From an uncultured Peptoniphilus sp. (GTDB lineage: Bacteria > Bacillota > Clostridia > Tissierellales > Peptoniphilaceae): a stretch of DNA of 64,000 nucleotides. The stretch is taken from positions 62,001-126,000 of the forward strand of contig NZ_CALUAA010000003.1 in NCBI RefSeq assembly GCF_943913915.1. Reading direction: 5' to 3'. Shown here piece after piece: positions 24,141 to 32,529 of the stretch. The notes below the pieces were generated by a model, which was not told the origin of the DNA, made no database searches, and saw nothing but the letters and a program-made list of their open reading frames with translations. The position numbers and the translations under genes are program-made. Each line of letters begins with the position of its first letter. Within the stretch, counting starts at the first letter, position 1.

Positions 24141-24965
24141 ATGACAGCAACAGTAGCGGAAATTGAACGTAGCATTATTAAACGATATAGAAAACAAATT
24201 TGGCGCCGTTTTGTAAAAGGCATCAACGATTTCGACATGGTCGACGACGGTGATGTGATCGCCGTGGCCATTAGCGGGGGAAAGGATTCCCTGCTCCTCG
24301 CTAAGCTTTTGCAGGAATTGAAGCGCCACGGAAAAAAACAGTTCGAGCTTTTGTTTATCTGCATGAACCCGGGCTATCTTCCCTCCATTCAGGAGCAGGT
24401 GAAGGAAACATCTGAGGCCATGGGGATTCCTCTGCAAATGTATGATACCAATGTGTTTGAGGTGGCAGAGGATATGGGCGGCGACAAGCCCTGTTATATT
24501 TGCGCCCGTATGCGGAGGGGGAGCCTTTATGACAAGGCGAAATCCCTCGGCGCCAATAAGCTGGCTCTGGGGCATCACTTCGACGATGTGATCGAGACCG
24601 TGCTTATGAATGTGCTCTTCGGCGGCAATTTTAAGACCATGATGCCCAAGCTTCACGCCACGAACTTCGAGGGGATGGAACTTATCCGCCCCATGGTCTA
24701 TATTCGGGAAGAAGACATTCGGCGCTTTGTGCGCACAAACGACCTTACCCCTATCGACTGTGCCTGCACCGTGACCCAAAAGGAAAATTTCGGTGCTCGA
24801 GCTTATGTGAAGAACCTTATTGATGAGATTGCCGAGGAAAACCCCAATGTGGCCATGTCGATTTTCCGATCGGCGCAGAATGTGGAACTCGGCGCACTCC
24901 TCGGCTATAAAGATTACGACGGGCAGCAGGTGAGCTTTTTAGATCGTTACGACAAAGGAGAATAA
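24141..24965 (+). CDS. TtcA-like PP-loop tRNA thiolation enzyme
   Basis: The 274-residue protein has the ATP-pyrophosphatase motif SGGKDS (residues 45-50), a CYIC pair (about residues 121-124), the LALGHHFDDVIETVLMN block and a third cysteine region in IDCACTV. This matches the TtcA/TtuA group, which activates a tRNA base by adenylation and adds sulfur, often with a 4Fe-4S cluster held by three cysteines. The target base in this host cannot be told; TtcA itself makes 2-thiocytidine at position 32. It sits 1 bp upstream of xthA, in one transcript. Confidence 0.8.
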   Translation: MTATVAEIERSIIKRYRKQIWRRFVKGINDFDMVDDGDVIAVAISGGKDSLLLAKLLQELKRHGKKQFELLFICMNPGYLPSIQEQVKETSEAMGIPLQMYDTNVFEVAEDMGGDKPCYICARMRRGSLYDKAKSLGANKLALGHHFDDVIETVLMNVLFGGNFKTMMPKLHATNFEGMELIRPMVYIREEDIRRFVRTNDLTPIDCACTVTQKENFGARAYVKNLIDEIAEENPNVAMSIFRSAQNVELGALLGYKDYDGQQVSFLDRYDKGE

Positions 24966-24966
24966 A

Positions 24967-25722
24967 ATGAAACTCGTATCTTGGAATGTCAATGGCATTC
25001 GCGCCGCCCTGAAAAAGGGCTTTATGGATTTCTTCAACGATATCGACGCGGATATATTTTGCCTTCAGGAAATCAAGCTTTCAGAAGGACAGTTGGATCT
25101 GGAGTTAGATGGCTATTACCAATACTGGAACTATGCGGAGAAAAAGGGTTATAGCGGCACGGCGGTGTTCACAAAAGAAGAGCCGCTCCACGTTTCCTAC
25201 GGTATCGACATAGACGAACATGATCATGAAGGGCGGGTCATCACCTGCGAATACGAGGATTTTTTCCTCGTCACCTGTTACACCCCCAACTCTCAGCGCG
25301 GCCTCACGCGCCTGGATTATCGCATGACTTGGGAAGATGATTTCAGAGATTATCTCAATATGCTCAAGAACGTAAAACCTGTGGTGCTCTGCGGCGATTT
25401 AAATGTGGCACACAAGGAGATCGACCTGAAAAACCCGTCCTCCAATAAGAAGAACGCCGGGTTTACGGAAGAGGAACGCACTCAGTTTCAAAACCTCTTG
25501 GATGCGGGTTACACCGACACCTTCCGCCATCTCTACCCGGATGCGGAGGATCGTTACAGCTGGTGGAGCTATATTACAAAAGCGAGGGATCGCAACGCCG
25601 GTTGGCGCATCGATTACTTCGTCATAAGCGACGATTTAAACGATGCCGTAGTGGAAGCGGATATTCGGGACGATATTTTCGGCTCAGACCACTGCCCGGT
25701 CTATCTCGAGCTGGACATTTAA
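24967..25722 (+). CDS. xthA: Exodeoxyribonuclease III / AP endonuclease
   Basis: The enzyme repairs abasic sites and trims 3' ends in DNA. The 251-residue product has the standard blocks SWNVNGIRAAL, FCLQEIKL (metal-binding Glu), YSGTAVFTK, YTPNSQRGLTRLDYR, CGDLNVAHKEIDL, and the catalytic GSDHCPVYLEL at the end. Length is normal. The gene begins 1 bp after the ttcA-like stop, behind AAAGGAG that lies inside the upstream gene. Confidence 0.93.
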   Translation: MKLVSWNVNGIRAALKKGFMDFFNDIDADIFCLQEIKLSEGQLDLELDGYYQYWNYAEKKGYSGTAVFTKEEPLHVSYGIDIDEHDHEGRVITCEYEDFFLVTCYTPNSQRGLTRLDYRMTWEDDFRDYLNMLKNVKPVVLCGDLNVAHKEIDLKNPSSNKKNAGFTEEERTQFQNLLDAGYTDTFRHLYPDAEDRYSWWSYITKARDRNAGWRIDYFVISDDLNDAVVEADIRDDIFGSDHCPVYLELDI

Positions 25723-25732
25723 AGCCGTCTTA

Positions 25733-25761
25733 TTGAAAATATGTCCCGAAACCGTTAAACT
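25733..25761 (+). promoter_or_regulatory. Promoter of the fprA gene
   Basis: TTGAAA at 25733-25738, a 17-base spacer and TAAACT at 25756-25761, 40 bp before the start codon. Confidence 0.65.
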
Positions 25762-25800
25762 CTAAAGTGAGATAAAACAAATTAAAAGAAAGGTGATAGT

Positions 25801-27003
25801 ATGGGAAATTTGAGAATTGTTAAGATGAACGATCACTTGCACTACATCGGTGTCAACGATCGCTATACCCACTTATTTGAAGCTATGTGGCCCCTGCCCG
25901 ACGGCATCAGCTACAACTCCTACCTCTTCGACGGCGGCAGCAAAACTTGCCTCCTCGACTGCGTGAGAATCGATTCCGTTCGCGAATTTATGGATAATAT
26001 TTCCGAGGTTTTAGACGGACGTACCTTGGATTATGTTGTCGTCAATCACATGGAACCCGACCACACCTCTTCCTTGAAGTCGGTTGTGGAACGTTTCCCT
26101 GACATTAAAATCATTACCAACAAAAAAGCCGTTAAGATGATGAACAATTTCTACAATATCGGCGACGATCGCGTGGTCCTCGTGGAAGACGGCGAAACTG
26201 TGGAAATCGGCGAACGCAAACTTACCTTCTACACCACTCCCATGGTCCACTGGCCGGAATCCATGGTCTGCTTCGAAGAAGAGACAGGCATTCTTTTCAG
26301 CCAAGACGCTTTCGGCGGCTTCGGAACCTTGGACGGCGCCATCTTCGACGATCAATTAGATTGGGACGTTTACCGCGAAGAAACCATTCGCTACTACACG
26401 AATATCGTCGGCAAGTACAGCGTACAAGTTATCCGCGCCCTGAAAAAATTAGAAGGCCTGGACATCAAAATGATCTGCCCGGACCACGGACCGGTTTGGC
26501 GCGAAAACATCGGTCGCATTGTCGGCTTATACAGCGATCTAAGCGAACAAAAAACCGAAGACGGCGTCCTCATCGTCTACGGCTCCATGTACGGCAACTC
26601 TGAATTTGTCGCTGAATCCATCGCCCGCGCTCTTGCCGAGGAAGGCGTGCGCAATATTCGCATTCGCGACATTTCCAAAACCCACCTCAGCTACCTTATC
26701 AGCGAAACCTGGAACTATAAGGGCATTATCTTAGGTTGCCCCACTTACAATGTAGGCCTGTTCCCGCCTATGGAAAACCTCGTAGAAGTGCTTAAGAAAC
26801 AAAAGATGAAAAACCACATTCTCGGCACCTTTACCAACTACACCTGGGGCGGCGGCGCCGAAAAGAAATTTGCCGAATTTGCAGAATCGGTTAAATGGGA
26901 CGTACTACCCACAACCGTGGATGTAATGGGTCTTCCCGGCGACGAAGATTTCGAAAAATGCCGTCAAATGGCAAAAGAAATGGCGGAAGCCTTAAAGAAA
27001 TAA
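25801..27003 (+). CDS. fprA: FprA-family A-type flavoprotein (diiron oxygen/NO reductase)
   Basis: The 400-residue protein has an N-terminal metallo-beta-lactamase-like diiron domain with the ligand set in NHMEPDHTSS (His83, Glu85, Asp87, His88) and later His in MVHWPESMV and CPDHGP. The flavodoxin domain starts near residue 255 (IVYGSMYGNSEFVAESI). A-type flavoproteins reduce O2 to water or NO to N2O with FMN and protect anaerobes from oxygen. No fused rubredoxin is present, so a separate electron donor is needed. The gene is monocistronic, with a clear promoter and terminator. Confidence 0.92.
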   Translation: MGNLRIVKMNDHLHYIGVNDRYTHLFEAMWPLPDGISYNSYLFDGGSKTCLLDCVRIDSVREFMDNISEVLDGRTLDYVVVNHMEPDHTSSLKSVVERFPDIKIITNKKAVKMMNNFYNIGDDRVVLVEDGETVEIGERKLTFYTTPMVHWPESMVCFEEETGILFSQDAFGGFGTLDGAIFDDQLDWDVYREETIRYYTNIVGKYSVQVIRALKKLEGLDIKMICPDHGPVWRENIGRIVGLYSDLSEQKTEDGVLIVYGSMYGNSEFVAESIARALAEEGVRNIRIRDISKTHLSYLISETWNYKGIILGCPTYNVGLFPPMENLVEVLKKQKMKNHILGTFTNYTWGGGAEKKFAEFAESVKWDVLPTTVDVMGLPGDEDFEKCRQMAKEMAEALKK

Positions 27004-27010
27004 GGAAATA

Positions 27011-27047
27011 AAAAGAGCTCTTCTTTTTAGGAGAGCTCTTTTTTTGT
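27011..27047. terminator. Bidirectional terminator between fprA and gor
   Basis: AAAGAGCTCT and AGAGCTCTTT arms have T-rich tails on both strands, and the two genes converge here. Confidence 0.9.
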
Positions 27048-27049
27048 CC

Positions 27050-28399
27050 TTATCTCATGGTAACCATTTCTTCCGCACTGGTGGGGTGGATGGCCACGGT
27101 GGAATCGAAATCGGCTTTTGTGGCTCCCATTTTAACGGCGACGCCGAAGCCCTGCATCATTTCGTCGACGCCGAGGCCCATGGCGTGAACGCCGACAATT
27201 TTTTCATCTTCTCCCGCACAGACGAGAAGCATTTTACATTGTTGAGGATGACCCGATACGGAGGAGCGCATATCCGTAAAGGATGAGGTGTAGGCCTTAA
27301 CGGCGTTCTCACCGTATTTTTCCTGTGCATCTTTTAAGGTAAGTCCCACGGTGCCCATGGGAGGATGGCTGAAGACGACCGTCGGTACATTGTCGTAATC
27401 CAAGTGGGCGTCTTTTTTCCCGCCGAAGAGGCGATCGGACAGGCGACGGCCGGCAGCGATGGCCACGGGGGTTAAGTCTAATTTGCCCGTCACATCGCCG
27501 ATGGCATAAACTCCGTCTTCTGTTGTACATTCAAAGGCGTCGCTTACGATGCGGCCCTTTTCGTTTACTTCCACCTTCGTGTTTTCCAAGCCTAGGCCTT
27601 CAATGTTGGGCTTGACGCCTGCAACCCAAAGAACCTTTTCGAAGACGGCGGTGGTGTCGTCTTCAAAGGTAATTTCGATGCCGCCGTCTACTCGTTTAAA
27701 GCTTTTAGACGAGGTGTTGAAGTGAATATTTACGCCGCCTTTTTCCAGCTCTTCTGTGACGGCATCGGTAATAAAGGGATCGAATTTTCTGAGGATTCGA
27801 TTTTTTCTAACGAGAAGATGGGTTTCCACGCCCATGCCCGCTAAAAAGCCGGAAAGCTCTGTGCCGATGTAGCCGCCGCCGATAATAGCGAGGGTCTTCG
27901 GAAGTTCTTCCCATGTAAAGAAATCGTCTGAATATTCTACGAGTTCCGCCCCGGGGAGTTTACAGGGATTCGGATGAGCGCCGCTTGCGATGGTAATGTG
28001 ATCGGCGGTGTATTCTTCACCTTCGACGATAATCGTGTGGCCGTCTTTAAACTGCGCCTTGCCCAAAAGTTTGGTGACGCCGTTATTTTCAAGTCCCGAT
28101 TCGAAACTGTTCCGTGCACGAGTGACATAGCCTTGTTGAGATTCCCTCAAGGTTTTAAAATCGAAGTTCCAGTCGCCTAGATTGTAGCCGTAATTCCCCG
28201 ATTCTTTTACGAGGGTTCTGCGAATATCCGATGCGTACCAAAAGATTTTTTTCGGCACGCAACCTCTGTTCACGCAGGTACCACCGAAATCTTTTTCTTC
28301 CACGATGGCGACTTTGGCGCCGTATTGGGCGGCGCGATTGGCCGTGGCACTTCCGCCGCTTCCGCCGCCGATGACGATGTAATCAAAATGTTGTTTCAA
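27050..28399 (-). CDS. gor: Glutathione reductase-like flavoprotein disulfide reductase
   Basis: The 449-residue protein has the FAD motif VIGGGSGGSATANRAA, the redox pair in GGTCVNRGCVPKK, the NADPH-domain motif AIIGGGYIGTELSGFLAG, the second FAD motif VYAIGDVTGK, and the C-terminal catalytic His in IHPTSAEE. This is the glutathione-disulfide reductase pattern, although related low-molecular-weight thiols could be the true substrate. The start codon is TTG (28399-28397), behind GAGGAG. A TGCGATAAT extended -10 lies just upstream on the minus strand, after the yeiH terminator, so it is probably transcribed alone. Confidence 0.85.
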   Translation of the reverse strand: MKQHFDYIVIGGGSGGSATANRAAQYGAKVAIVEEKDFGGTCVNRGCVPKKIFWYASDIRRTLVKESGNYGYNLGDWNFDFKTLRESQQGYVTRARNSFESGLENNGVTKLLGKAQFKDGHTIIVEGEEYTADHITIASGAHPNPCKLPGAELVEYSDDFFTWEELPKTLAIIGGGYIGTELSGFLAGMGVETHLLVRKNRILRKFDPFITDAVTEELEKGGVNIHFNTSSKSFKRVDGGIEITFEDDTTAVFEKVLWVAGVKPNIEGLGLENTKVEVNEKGRIVSDAFECTTEDGVYAIGDVTGKLDLTPVAIAAGRRLSDRLFGGKKDAHLDYDNVPTVVFSHPPMGTVGLTLKDAQEKYGENAVKAYTSSFTDMRSSVSGHPQQCKMLLVCAGEDEKIVGVHAMGLGVDEMMQGFGVAVKMGATKADFDSTVAIHPTSAEEMVTMR

Positions 28400-28445
28400 A
28401 ATGAATCTCCTCTCTCATTACAGTTACTGCATCTATTATCGCATA

Positions 28446-28473
28446 AAAAGAGAGAGGGTGTTAACCTCTCTCG
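28446..28473 (-). terminator. Terminator after yeiH
   Basis: On the minus strand GAGAGAGG and CCTCTCTC arms are followed by five T. Confidence 0.8.
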
Positions 28474-28488
28474 ATTTTTACATAAGAT

Positions 28489-29502
28489 TTATACGAGGCC
28501 CATAAAGTATTCCACGGTGATGGCGACGATAACCACCAAAGCGGAAATCACAAAGCCGTGAAGCATGGGGCCGGTACCCGAGTTTTTCATGTCTTTTAAA
28601 GAGGTCTTCAGACCGATACCTGCAAGGGCCATGACCATTAAAAATTTACTTACGAATTTCATTCCTTGGCTGACATTTTCGGGAATAAAGCCCAGGGAAT
28701 TAATGGCGGTAAAGGCTAAGAAGCCTAGGATAAACCAGGGGAAGACGCTGGTGATGGAAACTTTCTTTCCTCCGTCTTGGATATTTTGTTTTGCTTTTTC
28801 TTTTGCACCGATAACCGCGAAGATTAGGACCGTGGGAATAATGACGAGGGTACGAGTGAGTTTGACCATGGTGGCAAAATCTCCGGCGGCGTCGGAGAAG
28901 GCGAAGCCTGCGGCGACGACAGAAGAGGTGTCGTTCACGGCAGTACCTGCCCAGAGGCCGTAGGCCATGTCGGAAAGGCCGAGGGCTCTACCCATTAAGG
29001 GGAAGGCGATGATCATAATCATGTCGAAAATAAAGGTGGCGCTCATGGCATAGGCGACATCTAAATCGTCGGCGTCGATAACCGGTGCGATGGAGGCGAT
29101 GGCGCTTCCGCCGCAAATCCCCGTGCCGGCGGAGATAAGATTGGACATTTTCCAGTTGAGGCCGAAGAATTTACCGGAGAAGTGGCCAAGACCGAAACAG
29201 GTTAAGAGGGTAAAGACCATAACCGATAGAGAAAGGCGACCGACGTGGAAGACTGTAGCGATATTGAGCGAGGCCCCCAGCAGAATAATGCCCAGCTTAA
29301 GTAATTTCTTCGAAGTAAAAGTGGCTCCCTTGTGCACGATGTGGTCATCGCCGATAAAATGATTGCAGATCATACCGATAAATAAGGCGATAACCGATGC
29401 GCTGATTAAAGGCATAGGTAAGAGGCTCTCGAGGAATCGTGCAATTACGGCGATCAGGAGGGTAAGTAAGACTCCGGGGAAAATAGATCGTATAGTTTTC
29501 AT
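28489..29502 (-). CDS. yeiH: YeiH-family membrane protein (putative sulfate exporter)
   Basis: The 337-residue protein has about ten transmembrane helices and the family landmarks LLKLGIILLGASLN, the GTGICGGSAIASIAPVI segment and GLWAGTAVNDTSSVVAAG, as in the UPF0324/YeiH group. The substrate is not settled; 'putative sulfate exporter' is the usual name. It is divergent from a LysR-type regulator gene, as in E. coli yeiE-yeiH, so control by that regulator is likely. The ATG at 29502 follows AAAGGAGC on the minus strand. Confidence 0.85.
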   Translation of the reverse strand: MKTIRSIFPGVLLTLLIAVIARFLESLLPMPLISASVIALFIGMICNHFIGDDHIVHKGATFTSKKLLKLGIILLGASLNIATVFHVGRLSLSVMVFTLLTCFGLGHFSGKFFGLNWKMSNLISAGTGICGGSAIASIAPVIDADDLDVAYAMSATFIFDMIMIIAFPLMGRALGLSDMAYGLWAGTAVNDTSSVVAAGFAFSDAAGDFATMVKLTRTLVIIPTVLIFAVIGAKEKAKQNIQDGGKKVSITSVFPWFILGFLAFTAINSLGFIPENVSQGMKFVSKFLMVMALAGIGLKTSLKDMKNSGTGPMLHGFVISALVVIVAITVEYFMGLV

Positions 29503-29560
29503 TAAATAGTGCTCCTTTCATTGTTGTCATTATTATCCCATAGGGTTAAAATAAAATAAA

Positions 29561-29586
29561 ATTATCAATTATTATATTGTGATAAT
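29561..29586. promoter_or_regulatory. Probable LysR-regulator binding site
   Basis: A perfect inverted repeat, ATTATCA-12 nt-TGATAAT (29561-29567, 29580-29586), lies 20 bp before the LysR start and about 60 bp from the yeiH start, in a very A+T-rich divergent promoter region. LysR proteins commonly bind such dyads and regulate both genes. Confidence 0.6.
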
Positions 29587-29605
29587 AAAACGTTATGGAG
29601 GATCT

Positions 29606-30448
29606 ATGGACACGCGACTCACCACCTTTTTAGAGGTTATCGACACCCGGAATTATACTCGAGCGTCTAAAAATCTTCACATTACTCAGCCTGCCGTTAC
29701 GAAACATATTCATTCTTTGGAAGAGGAGTTTGGCGTCAAACTCTTTCTCTATGACGGTAAAAAAATTATCATGACGAAAGAGGCGGAGCGATTGGAAAGC
29801 TATGCCCGCGCTCTTCAAAAAAACTATCGGGATTTAATGAACAGTTTTCGTGCATCGCCTCTTAAAAAGATTCGCATCGGTCTTACAAAAACCATCGGCA
29901 ACTACGCCTATGTGGAGGAGCTGAGTCGTATGATGAAAGGAAGAGAGAATAATTTCGCCGTCATTATCGACAATACGGAAATGTTATTGGATCAGCTTAG
30001 GAGCGCGCACTTGGACTTTCTCATTGTCGAGGGGCGCTTTTCAAAGAGCGAATTCGATTACGAGGTCTTGACGGAAGATCTCTTTACGGGCCTTTGCGCC
30101 CCGTGCGATCCTTTGGCGGGTAGTGTTATGAATATTGAGGAGCTGGAAGATTCCTGTCTGCTCCTTCGGGAAGCGGGTTCCGGCTCGAGAGAAATCTTAG
30201 AACAGAAGCTCCGCTACAAAGGCTACGATGTAAGCGATTTTAAGCGCATTATCACCTGTTCCAGTTTGCCTCTTATTACAAAGCTCGTGGAAAGAGGGGT
30301 AGGCATTACCTTCGGCTACGAAAGTATTTTAAAAGAAGAACCGAATCTCGCCACCTTTCACGTACAGGGCATTACCGATCGCCATGAATTTTCCCTTGTG
30401 GCTTTAAAGGGTACGGGGGGATTGGATCTCTTTTATGAACTACAATAA
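29606..30448 (+). CDS. LysR-family transcriptional regulator of yeiH
   Basis: The start at 29606 follows ATGGAGG; an ATG nine codons upstream has no ribosome site. The 280-residue protein has the N-terminal winged helix-turn-helix (TRASKNLHITQPAVTKHIHSLEEEFGVKLF, residues about 17-46, shown here in part as RASKNLHITQPAVTKH) and a C-terminal effector domain with EAGSGSREILEQ, a ligand-loop sequence typical of CysB/CysL/YeiE-like members. It probably responds to a small sulfur-containing anion or similar effector. It is divergent from yeiH, sharing the dyad at 29561-29586. Confidence 0.85.
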   Translation: MDTRLTTFLEVIDTRNYTRASKNLHITQPAVTKHIHSLEEEFGVKLFLYDGKKIIMTKEAERLESYARALQKNYRDLMNSFRASPLKKIRIGLTKTIGNYAYVEELSRMMKGRENNFAVIIDNTEMLLDQLRSAHLDFLIVEGRFSKSEFDYEVLTEDLFTGLCAPCDPLAGSVMNIEELEDSCLLLREAGSGSREILEQKLRYKGYDVSDFKRIITCSSLPLITKLVERGVGITFGYESILKEEPNLATFHVQGITDRHEFSLVALKGTGGLDLFYELQ

Positions 30449-30483
30449 AAAACCCCTCTGTCCCATTTGGGATAGAGGGGTTT
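30449..30483. terminator. Terminator between the LysR gene and the AgcS symporter gene
   Basis: AACCCCTCTGTCCC and GGGATAGAGGGGTT arms lie between two convergent genes; T/A-rich flanks on both sides suggest use in both directions. Confidence 0.85.
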
Positions 30484-30502
30484 AATCCTTAATAAGAACT
30501 TT

Positions 30503-31876
30503 TTAAATTAAGTGTTTGTATTCGTCGGGGGACTTGCGGAGACGATCATCTCTGAAGAAGTCTTTTTGAAGTGCAACGACGACACCGGAGAGGCCGATCA
30601 GGCCGATCAAGTTCGGGATAGCCATTAAAGCGTTCAGGATATTGGCAACTTCCCATATCATGTCCAATTTAATGGTGCAGCCTAAGAAGACCATAATCAG
30701 GAACACAGCTTTGTAGATGGGGCCGATGCGGCTGCCGAGTAAGTAGCGGGCAGATGTTTCGCCGTAGAATGCCCAACCTAAAATGGTGGAGAAGGCAAAG
30801 AGCAACAGACCGATGGAGACGATGTAGCGTCCGAATCCGAAGTGCATGGAGAAGGCTTCGGCTACGAGAGCGGATGCGTCTGTTTCACCTACGTTTAAAA
30901 CGCCGGAGGTTAAGATAACGAGAGCGGTAATGGTACATACGACGAAGGTGTCGAGGAAAACTTCCGTGACGCCCCAAAGACCTTGACGGGTCGGGTGGTC
31001 GGTAGAAGCTGTGGCGTGAGCGATAGGCGAAGAACCTAGACCGGCTTCGTTTGTGAAGACGCCGCGGCTGATACCGCTGCGCATTGCCATTGAAATGGTG
31101 AAACCGACGGCGCCGCCGCCCACTGCTTGAGGATTAAATGCGCCGACGAAAATGTCGCGAATGGCGCCGGGTAAGTTCCCGATATTGCCGATGATGATGA
31201 TGAGGCCGCCGACGATGTAAAAGGCTGCCATAACGGGAACGAGTTTTTCAGTAACTTTCGATATGGATTGAATCCCGCCGATAATAACGATAGCGGCGAG
31301 GACGGTAATGACGACGGCTGTCAAGAACGGGGGGATACTGAAAGAGGATTTCAGCGTACCGGCGATGGCGTTGGATTGTACGGAACAGCCGATGCCGAGA
31401 GTAGCTACGGCAGCCAGGAATGCGAAGCATTTGCCGAGCCAGGGTTTTTTAAAGCCGCGGTCGATGTAGTACATGGGACCGCCGGCATAACCATTATCGG
31501 TTTTGACACGGTAGGCGATGGAAAGGTTGACTTCTGAAAATTTGGTGCACATTCCGAAGAACGCGGCGAACCACATCCAGAATACGGCGCCGGGGCCACC
31601 GCCTAAAATAGCGACGGATACGCCGACGATATTACCTGTGCCGACCGTAGCGGCGAGAGCGGTAGAAAGAGCTTGGAACGGGGAGATGGCTCCCTCTTCA
31701 ATTTCTCCTCGGTGAAACATTCTCCCGAGGGTATTTTTCATAATGTAAGGGAACTGTCTCAACTGAACACAGCGCGTGCGAATAGTTAAAATAATCCCTG
31801 CGCCGAGCAACAGAACCATAAGGGGGACACCCCACAAGAAAGAGTCAATCTTTACCAATAAATCCATAAATGACAT
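30503..31876 (-). CDS. Alanine/glycine:cation symporter (AgcS family)
   Basis: The 457-residue membrane protein has the family blocks SPFQALSTALAATVGTGNIVG near the start, FWMWFAAFFGMCTKFSEVNL, the MYYIDRGFKKPWLG loop and GVFTNEAGLGSSPIAHATAS. AgcS proteins import alanine or glycine with Na+ or H+. Uptake of amino acids fits an amino-acid-using anaerobe. The ATG at 31876 has GGAGG upstream on the minus strand. Single gene. Confidence 0.9.
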   Translation of the reverse strand: MSFMDLLVKIDSFLWGVPLMVLLLGAGIILTIRTRCVQLRQFPYIMKNTLGRMFHRGEIEEGAISPFQALSTALAATVGTGNIVGVSVAILGGGPGAVFWMWFAAFFGMCTKFSEVNLSIAYRVKTDNGYAGGPMYYIDRGFKKPWLGKCFAFLAAVATLGIGCSVQSNAIAGTLKSSFSIPPFLTAVVITVLAAIVIIGGIQSISKVTEKLVPVMAAFYIVGGLIIIIGNIGNLPGAIRDIFVGAFNPQAVGGGAVGFTISMAMRSGISRGVFTNEAGLGSSPIAHATASTDHPTRQGLWGVTEVFLDTFVVCTITALVILTSGVLNVGETDASALVAEAFSMHFGFGRYIVSIGLLLFAFSTILGWAFYGETSARYLLGSRIGPIYKAVFLIMVFLGCTIKLDMIWEVANILNALMAIPNLIGLIGLSGVVVALQKDFFRDDRLRKSPDEYKHLI

Positions 31877-32227
31877 AAGCCACCTCCAATATTAAAATAT
31901 AATATTATTTCTATTGCATACATTATACCTCTATGAAAGAAAAAAGGAAGAGCTTTTTGCAAAAAATCTTCGTTATTTTAAAAATAATTTCGGAGGAAAA
32001 AAGAAAAAGGGAAAGATTATTTTTTATTAAACAATCATGAGAAAAAGAATTTCATTTTATGACTTTATTGTACAGAAGAATGCAGGGTAAAATTAAAAAC
32101 TCTCCGTCCAAATTGACAGAGAGTTTTTCAATTTATAATAATTTTGAGGATCCGAAGAAGATGAGGAATCCGTCGAATAAATCTAACATCAACCGATAGT
32201 CGGAAGGGTACGAGGTTGAAATCACCC
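31877..32227. other. Gene-free divergent spacer between agcS and the thiS leader
   Basis: About 350 A+T-rich bases without a supported gene. They hold the agcS promoter region and, at 32096-32130, a hairpin with AAAACTCTC and GAGAGTTTTT arms and T runs on both strands that could stop transcripts from either side. I do not recognise the 32135-32225 sequence; it precedes the thiS promoter and so is not part of that leader. Confidence 0.5.
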
Positions 32228-32255
32228 TTGACGATATTACTATATGTGGTAAACT
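32228..32255 (+). promoter_or_regulatory. Promoter of the thiS-F-G-H-E operon
   Basis: TTGACG at 32228-32233 and TAAACT at 32250-32255 are separated by 16 bases; transcription would start near 32262, directly before the riboswitch-like hairpin. Confidence 0.7.
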
Positions 32256-32261
32256 CTTTAT

Positions 32262-32320
32262 TAGAGTGCAAAGCACGAAGGGGTACACCACCGCGGGTGT
32301 AGTTTCTTCGTGCTTTTTTT
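32262..32320 (+). promoter_or_regulatory. Probable HMP-PP riboswitch (thiS motif) with embedded aptamer
   Basis: The whole leader is about 60 nt. A strong outer stem AAGCACGAAG / CTTCGTGCTT (32271-32280, 32306-32315) is interrupted by an asymmetric internal loop (GGGT and TAGTTT sides) and capped by ACACC/GGTGT around ACCGCG, then followed by T residues. This matches the published layout of HMP-PP ('thiS motif') riboswitches, in which the aptamer is embedded in the terminator stem, and the position directly before thiS fits the class name. I rely on layout and context, as I cannot run the covariance model. Confidence 0.65.
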
Positions 32321-32334
32321 ATAAGGAGGTGACC

Positions 32335-32529
32335 ATGAAGATCAACGGCAAGACCCTTACATTAAATGGCCCACAGCCTTTGCGCCGGGTGCTTATCGAT
32401 GCAGGGTTTGATCCTGAAGCGGTAGCTCTGGAAAAAAACGAGAAATTAATTCGTCGCATAGATTTCGACGAAACGACAGTAGACGATGAGGATGTTTTGG
32501 AGGTGTTTTCTTTTACCGGTGGAGGTTAA
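32335..32529 (+). CDS. thiS: Sulfur carrier protein ThiS
   Basis: ThiS carries sulfur as a C-terminal thiocarboxylate for thiazole formation. The start at 32335 follows AAGGAGG. The 64-residue protein is a small beta-grasp domain beginning MKINGKTL and ending FSFTGGG, where the terminal Gly-Gly is adenylated by ThiF. The order thiS-thiF-thiG-thiH is classical. Its leader is the probable HMP-PP riboswitch. Confidence 0.9.
   Translation: MKINGKTLTLNGPQPLRRVLIDAGFDPEAVALEKNEKLIRRIDFDETTVDDEDVLEVFSFTGGG

Noticed and set aside
24072..24779. A 235-codon minus-strand frame opposite the ttcA-like gene
   Set aside because: Antisense to a clear PP-loop enzyme, without a start signal or recognisable domain.
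32130..32320. A second TPP riboswitch before thiS
   Set aside because: None of the conserved TPP boxes (CTGAGA, ACCCTTTGAACCTGA, AGCGTAGGG) is present, and the promoter at 32228-32255 leaves only about 70 nt of leader; the thiS-motif layout fits better.
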